From Paenibacillus sp. FSL H8-0332 (lineage in GTDB: Bacteria > Bacillota > Bacilli > Paenibacillales > Paenibacillaceae): 64,000 bases of DNA. Below are positions 60,636 to 64,000 of the stretch, in pieces. The notes below the pieces were generated by a model that did not search any database, had not been told where the DNA came from, and worked only from the letters and a program-made list of their open reading frames with translations. A program made the translations under genes and the position numbers. The stretch covers positions 62,001 through 126,000 of the forward strand of contig NZ_CP150145.1 in assembly GCF_037963835.1 (NCBI RefSeq), given 5' to 3'. Within the stretch, counting starts at the first letter, position 1; each line of letters starts with the position of its first letter.

Positions 60636-61373
60636 ATGCGGACTTTTCTGCGAATAATGTCTGCGGAGTGCATGAAGATAGCCGGATTCCGTACCTGGCT
60701 GTTAATTCTGCTCAGTCCGCTGGTCTCTCTGCCGATTGGTGCGCTTTCGGACATGCAAGAGGATAGGGTGATAACCTGGCAGGTTCTGCTGAGTACGATG
60801 TCAGCGGTACATGCGCTGCTGTTTCTTCCGGTACTCTCTGGACTCTTCGCCGCTTTAATCTGCCGCAATGAGCATAGTGACGGTGGCTGGAAGCAGCTCC
60901 TGGCGCTTCCGGTTACACGGACCTCCGTATATTTTGCCAAATATGCATTAATTGTAGCGCTGCTGGGTGCGGTTCAGCTGCTGTTTCTTGCAGGGGTTCT
61001 GGGAGTGGGATGGTATCGGGGTGCAGAAGGGGGAGTTCCCTGGGGGCTGCTGATGAGCAGCCTGTTCGGAGGCTGGTTTGCCTGCCTGCCGCTGGCTGCC
61101 CTGCAACTGGCGATATCTCAAGGCTGGAGCAGCTTCGGCGCTCCGCTGGCGCTGAATGTCTGCTTCACCATTCCCAATATGCTGATTGCCAATTCCTCCA
61201 CCTACGGTCCTTATTATCCATGGGTACAGCCGGTGCTGGCCATGTCCCCCTTCGGCGAAGAACGTTTCGGCGCCTTCAACCTGCCGCTGGAGAGCCTGAT
61301 GATTGTCGTGTCGGGGAGCCTGCTTCTGTTCCTGGGAGCTGGCTTGATAGCCTTTTGGCGTAAGGCGGTATAA
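60636..61373 (+). CDS. ABC transporter permease (LanG/MutG-like)
   Basis: A 245-aa, six-helix permease starting at the ATG 2 bases after the previous stop (MRTFLRIMSAECMKIAGFRT). It pairs with the preceding permease under one ATPase. In lantibiotic immunity the LanFEG complex expels peptide from the membrane. No lantibiotic structural or modification gene is present in the window, so this is likely a stand-alone resistance unit. Confidence 0.88.
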   Translation: MRTFLRIMSAECMKIAGFRTWLLILLSPLVSLPIGALSDMQEDRVITWQVLLSTMSAVHALLFLPVLSGLFAALICRNEHSDGGWKQLLALPVTRTSVYFAKYALIVALLGAVQLLFLAGVLGVGWYRGAEGGVPWGLLMSSLFGGWFACLPLAALQLAISQGWSSFGAPLALNVCFTIPNMLIANSSTYGPYYPWVQPVLAMSPFGEERFGAFNLPLESLMIVVSGSLLLFLGAGLIAFWRKAV

Positions 61374-61387
61374 GATTCCCTTCTCCA

Positions 61388-61416
61388 TGGACATTGGACG
61401 CCATTTTTTCTATAAT
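61388..61416 (+). promoter_or_regulatory. Promoter of the ArsR-type zinc sensor gene
   Basis: TGGACA and TATAAT with a 17-base spacer, 65 bases before the ATG at 61481. Confidence 0.7.
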
Positions 61417-61480
61417 TAATCGTAGAAGATACTATTAAGCGCCGGTGATGCCGGATGAGCATATGGAGGAGGGCGGGAGC

Positions 61481-61846
61481 ATGGAACCAGCGGCACTTGA
61501 AGAATGCGATAACACCTGTAATGGTTCCGAACTGGAACCGGAATCGATGGCCTTGATTCTGCCGGACCGCGAGATTACAGATAAGATGGCAGAGATGTTC
61601 AAGGCACTGGGTGATCCGACAAGAGTTCGGCTTATCTACGCGTTATCCCAGCAGGAGCTATGTGTGCATGACTTGTCCTCCATACTGGATATGGGACAGT
61701 CGGCAGTCTCCCATCAGCTCCGCTATCTGCGCAATCTGCGGATTGTGAAGCGCCGCAAGGAAGGCAAGACCGTATATTATTCGCTGAATGATGCACATGT
61801 AGAGCAGATCTTCCTGCAGACCCATGAGCATATCCGGCATGAATAG
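61481..61846 (+). CDS. czrA: ArsR/SmtB-family zinc sensor (CzrA-like)
   Basis: A 121-aa metal-responsive repressor. Winged helix: FKALGDPTRVRLIYALSQQE, LDMGQSAVSHQLRYLRNLRI, KRRKEGKTVYYSL. The C-terminal helix has Asp and His residues at offsets 0, 2, 13 and 16 (DAH...HEHIRH), the same spacing as the alpha-5 zinc site of CzrA. ELCVHDLSS near the alpha-3 helix adds a Cys-His pair. GGAGGAGGG lies 8 bases before ATG 61481; upstream ATGs are poorer. The two matching operators at 62979 and 63121 control czcD and the P-type ATPase. Confidence 0.93.
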   Translation: MEPAALEECDNTCNGSELEPESMALILPDREITDKMAEMFKALGDPTRVRLIYALSQQELCVHDLSSILDMGQSAVSHQLRYLRNLRIVKRRKEGKTVYYSLNDAHVEQIFLQTHEHIRHE

Positions 61847-61860
61847 ATTGTTGTGACAGG

Positions 61861-61908
61861 AAAAAGGGTTGTCCCAAAGCCAGGTAATGGCTTGGGCAGC
61901 CCTTTTTC
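61861..61908. terminator. Bidirectional terminator between czrA and czcD
   Basis: AAAAAGGGTTGTCCCAAAGC pairs with GCTTGGGCAGCCCTTTTT (one bulge), giving T-runs on both strands for the converging genes. Confidence 0.88.
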
Positions 61909-61990
61909 TCATTTTCAGGAAACTTAATACATGTGCCAGTGCGAGGGTATGTGTACGAAATGTATGCCTCCTCCACTTACCTCCTCTTCC

Positions 61991-62959
61991 TCAGACCGGA
62001 AGGTGACCGTGCTTCACAGCGGAATTCTCAATCTGCAGTGTGGAGTGCTGGATGCCGAAATTCTCTTCCACTAATTTAAGTGCTTGTTGCAGCACCTGCT
62101 CCGTATTCACCCCGTCTTTGATCAGCAGATGACCGCTTAGGGCATCCAGGCCGGAGGTGATGGTCCAGATATGCAGGTCATGCACATCCTGAACCCCTTC
62201 AATGCCCAGTAGCGCCTTCTCGACATCATCGGCATTCACGCTAAGCGGAGTTCCTTCCATAAGAATATGGAAGGCCTGCTTGATGACACCCCAGGCGCTG
62301 CGCAGGATGAGCAGGGCGACCAGCACGCTGATGATAGGATCTGCGACATACCAGGAGAACAGGTTCATAATCAGACCAGCCACTAGTGCGCCGACGGAGC
62401 CGAGGGCATCGCTGATCACGTGCAGGTAAGCACTGCGGATATTGATGTTGTCTTTAGCCCCGCTTTTGCGCATCAGTGACCACGCGCTGACGAGATTGGC
62501 CAGCAGTCCGACACTGGCAATCAGCATCATCGTTCCGCTGGCTACCACCGGAGGGGCGGAGAAGCGCTGGAAAGCTTCATACATAATGAATCCGGCAATC
62601 ACGAACAGGGTCACCCCGTTGAACAAGGCTGCCATAATCTCGAACCGGTGGAAGCCGTAGGAGTTCTTGGAGGATGCCGGTTTCACCGCGATAATCATGG
62701 CTACAAGGCTAAGGGCAAGGGAGGCGGTATCGCTGAGCATATGCCCCGAGTCGGACAAAAGAGCCAGACTCCCGGTGAACAGGCCGCCGAAGAATTCAAG
62801 AAACATAATACCGCCGGTGATGATTAAGGCGATCAGCAGGCCTTTCTTATTATCCGGTGCGTGTGAATGTGAATGGGAATGCCCGTCAGCGTGCGAATGA
62901 GCATGTGATCCAGCATGTGAGTGAGTGTGTAAATCGTTGTTCATTTTGGAATTGTTCAT
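61991..62959 (-). CDS. czcD: Cation diffusion facilitator, zinc/cobalt/cadmium exporter
   Basis: A 322-aa antiporter with a His-rich N-terminus (HTHSHAGSHAHSHADGHSHS), six membrane helices with the metal site HxxxD in LLSDSGHMLSDTASL (helix 2) and YLHVISDALGSVGALVAG (helix 5), and a C-terminal cytosolic domain (VHDLHIWTITSGLDALSGHL). It exports Zn(II) and related ions in exchange for protons or potassium. ATG with AAGAGGT upstream; the operator at 62979 sits in its promoter. Confidence 0.95.
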   Translation of the reverse strand: MNNSKMNNDLHTHSHAGSHAHSHADGHSHSHSHAPDNKKGLLIALIITGGIMFLEFFGGLFTGSLALLSDSGHMLSDTASLALSLVAMIIAVKPASSKNSYGFHRFEIMAALFNGVTLFVIAGFIMYEAFQRFSAPPVVASGTMMLIASVGLLANLVSAWSLMRKSGAKDNINIRSAYLHVISDALGSVGALVAGLIMNLFSWYVADPIISVLVALLILRSAWGVIKQAFHILMEGTPLSVNADDVEKALLGIEGVQDVHDLHIWTITSGLDALSGHLLIKDGVNTEQVLQQALKLVEENFGIQHSTLQIENSAVKHGHLPV

Positions 62960-62978
62960 TAGTAGGACCTCTTTTCAG

Positions 62979-63008
62979 TTAACATATGAATGATTGCTCA
63001 TATGTTAA
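62979..63008 (-). promoter_or_regulatory. ArsR/CzrA-type operator for czcD
   Basis: TTAACATATGA and TCATATGTTAA form an 11-bp inverted repeat around ATGATTGC, 20 bases upstream of the czcD start. ATATGAA-type half-sites are typical of SmtB/ArsR zinc sensors. Confidence 0.85.
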
Positions 63009-63081
63009 TATTATGGCGAACGCAGGCAAATTACAAGCTTTTCTTATTTTTATTTTTGCCACAATCTGTGGGCCGAATGCA

Positions 63082-63111
63082 TTGACACTGCATGATTCAG
63101 GGGAATATAAT
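63082..63111 (+). promoter_or_regulatory. Promoter of the zinc/cadmium ATPase gene
   Basis: TTGACA and TATAAT with an 18-base spacer, 63 bases before the TTG start. Confidence 0.8.
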
Positions 63112-63120
63112 AAGTGTAAG

Positions 63121-63148
63121 TTAACATATGAACAAATACTCATATATA
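63121..63148 (+). promoter_or_regulatory. ArsR/CzrA-type operator for the P-type ATPase
   Basis: TTAACATATGAACAAATACT and CATATATA match the czcD operator in the left arm and most of the right. It lies at the predicted transcription start, as expected for repression. Confidence 0.82.
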
Positions 63149-63173
63149 GGTTCGATCAAGGGAGATGAGTCAT

Positions 63174-64000
63174 TTGAGTACGGTAGAAGACAATGTGAAG
63201 CGGAAATGGGTCCTGGATGGGCTGGACTGCGCGAACTGCGCAATGAAAATCGAGAATAAGGTCAAGAAGATTGAAGGCGTGTCCTCCTGCTCCGTCAACT
63301 TCGCCACGAAGACCATGATACTGGAGACAACGGCGGCTGCTGCGGATGAGATCGCCGGGCAGGCTGAGCATACAATTACCAAGCTGGAGCCGCATGTGAA
63401 GCCGCGGGCAGTTCAAGCTTCGCGGGCTGCTAAGAAGCCGTTGTCTGCGGAGAGTGCAGCTCAGGTGCGCGGTGTAGCGGTTCAAGGACAGGGCCATGTT
63501 CATACCCACGGTGAACCGCACGGTCATGAGCATGCCCACGGAGAAGGGCGTGCCCATGAAGACGGGCACCAGCATTCACATGCCGCTGAGCACAGCCACA
63601 GCCAGGAGGATTCACATGCCCACGGACACAGCCATGAGCATGGGGAGGGCAATACGCGCCGCATCCTGATCCGGCTGGGGGGCGGTGCTGTTCTGGCTGC
63701 TGCCGGGATGTTCCTGCCGGTCAGCGGAATTGCCGAGCTGCTGATCTTCTTAGCAGCCTATCTGATTGTCGGCGGTGAGGTTGTCCTCGCCGCTGCCCGG
63801 AATATTGTAAGAGGCCAGGTGTTCGATGAGAACTTCCTGATGGCCCTTGCGACCATCGGTGCTTTCGCCATCGGCGAATATCCCGAAGGCGTCGCGGTTA
63901 TGCTCTTCTATCAGGTAGGGGAGCTATTCCAGGGAATGGCCGTGAATCGTTCACGCCGTTCGATTACAGCGCTGATGGATATCCGGCCGGAATTCGCCTA
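63174..64000 (+). CDS. Zn/Cd/Pb-exporting P1B-type ATPase, N-terminal part (3' end outside window)
   Basis: The frame stays open to the end of the window, giving about 275 residues. An HMA domain comes first (GLDCANCAMKIENKVKKIEG, Cys near 19 and 22), then a His-rich stretch of about 60 residues (HGEPHGHEHAHGEGRAHEDG and similar), then membrane helices (AELLIFLAAYLIVGGEVVLA) and FDENFLMALATIGAFAIGEY. That order is typical of ZntA/CadA. The TTG at 63174 has AAGGGAG at 9 bases; an in-frame ATG at 63165 directly abuts the ribosome site. The catalytic domains lie beyond the window. Confidence 0.92.
   Translation, partial: MSTVEDNVKRKWVLDGLDCANCAMKIENKVKKIEGVSSCSVNFATKTMILETTAAAADEIAGQAEHTITKLEPHVKPRAVQASRAAKKPLSAESAAQVRGVAVQGQGHVHTHGEPHGHEHAHGEGRAHEDGHQHSHAAEHSHSQEDSHAHGHSHEHGEGNTRRILIRLGGGAVLAAAGMFLPVSGIAELLIFLAAYLIVGGEVVLAAARNIVRGQVFDENFLMALATIGAFAIGEYPEGVAVMLFYQVGELFQGMAVNRSRRSITALMDIRPEFA

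Overview
The window looks like a chromosomal segment of a Paenibacillus-type bacterium (Firmicutes, Paenibacillaceae). The grounds are strong GGAGG-type ribosome binding sites, many TTG and GTG starts, a fairly GC-rich coding strand with AT-rich promoters, a full set of Bacillales regulators (SinI/SinR, CsoR, LytS/LytR, PadR, MocR, CzrA-like ArsR), a SipW/TasA-type matrix operon, and families of dispersed intergenic repeats. I ran no database search; gene names rest on motif recognition and remembered family sequences.

Layout. 1-5.4 kb: the end of an unrecognised gene, telA, a formate/nitrite channel, and a TPM-domain surface protein. 5.5-10.3 kb: a Fur-box-controlled 47-aa protein, a large sensor with GGDEF and EAL domains, and a membrane diguanylate cyclase. 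10.5-14 kb: a purine riboswitch ahead of a COG2509-type flavoprotein, then a chemotaxis-like transducer. 14.1-15 kb: an AT-rich patch with an acetyltransferase and a 30-aa membrane peptide. 15.1-19 kb: a LytS/LytR pair next to a YhjX-like transporter. 19-24 kb: a repeat array and odhAB (2-oxoglutarate dehydrogenase E1 and E2).

24.4-29 kb is the biofilm-matrix region. A c-di-GMP-I riboswitch precedes sinI, sinR faces it, and a tapA-like/sipW/two tasA-calY operon lies upstream under two SinR-type palindromes. With three c-di-GMP turnover proteins in the same window, this suggests c-di-GMP feeds directly into the SinI/SinR switch.

29.5-40.3 kb: aldo/keto reductase, PadR with an MDR pump, CsoR-copZ-copA with two matching operators, an EamA exporter divergent from a MocR regulator, and a nitroreductase. 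40.3-42.2 kb: a group II intron with its reverse transcriptase, sitting just after the nitroreductase terminator. 42.2-43 kb: a mixed array of about 52-bp repeats. 43-48.6 kb: an alpha/beta hydrolase, a TetR regulator and a yvfRSTU-like ABC/two-component unit. 48.6-52.2 kb: a third repeat array and a TPP-riboswitch thiamine-precursor ABC operon. 52.2-56.7 kb: a CorA-like membrane protein, a sugar-type MFS carrier, a flavin-fold protein and an EAL protein. 56.8-61.4 kb: a two-component system with a lantibiotic-immunity-like ABC transporter. 61.4-64 kb: a zinc module (CzrA-like ArsR, czcD, and a Zn/Cd P-type ATPase cut by the window end) with paired operators.
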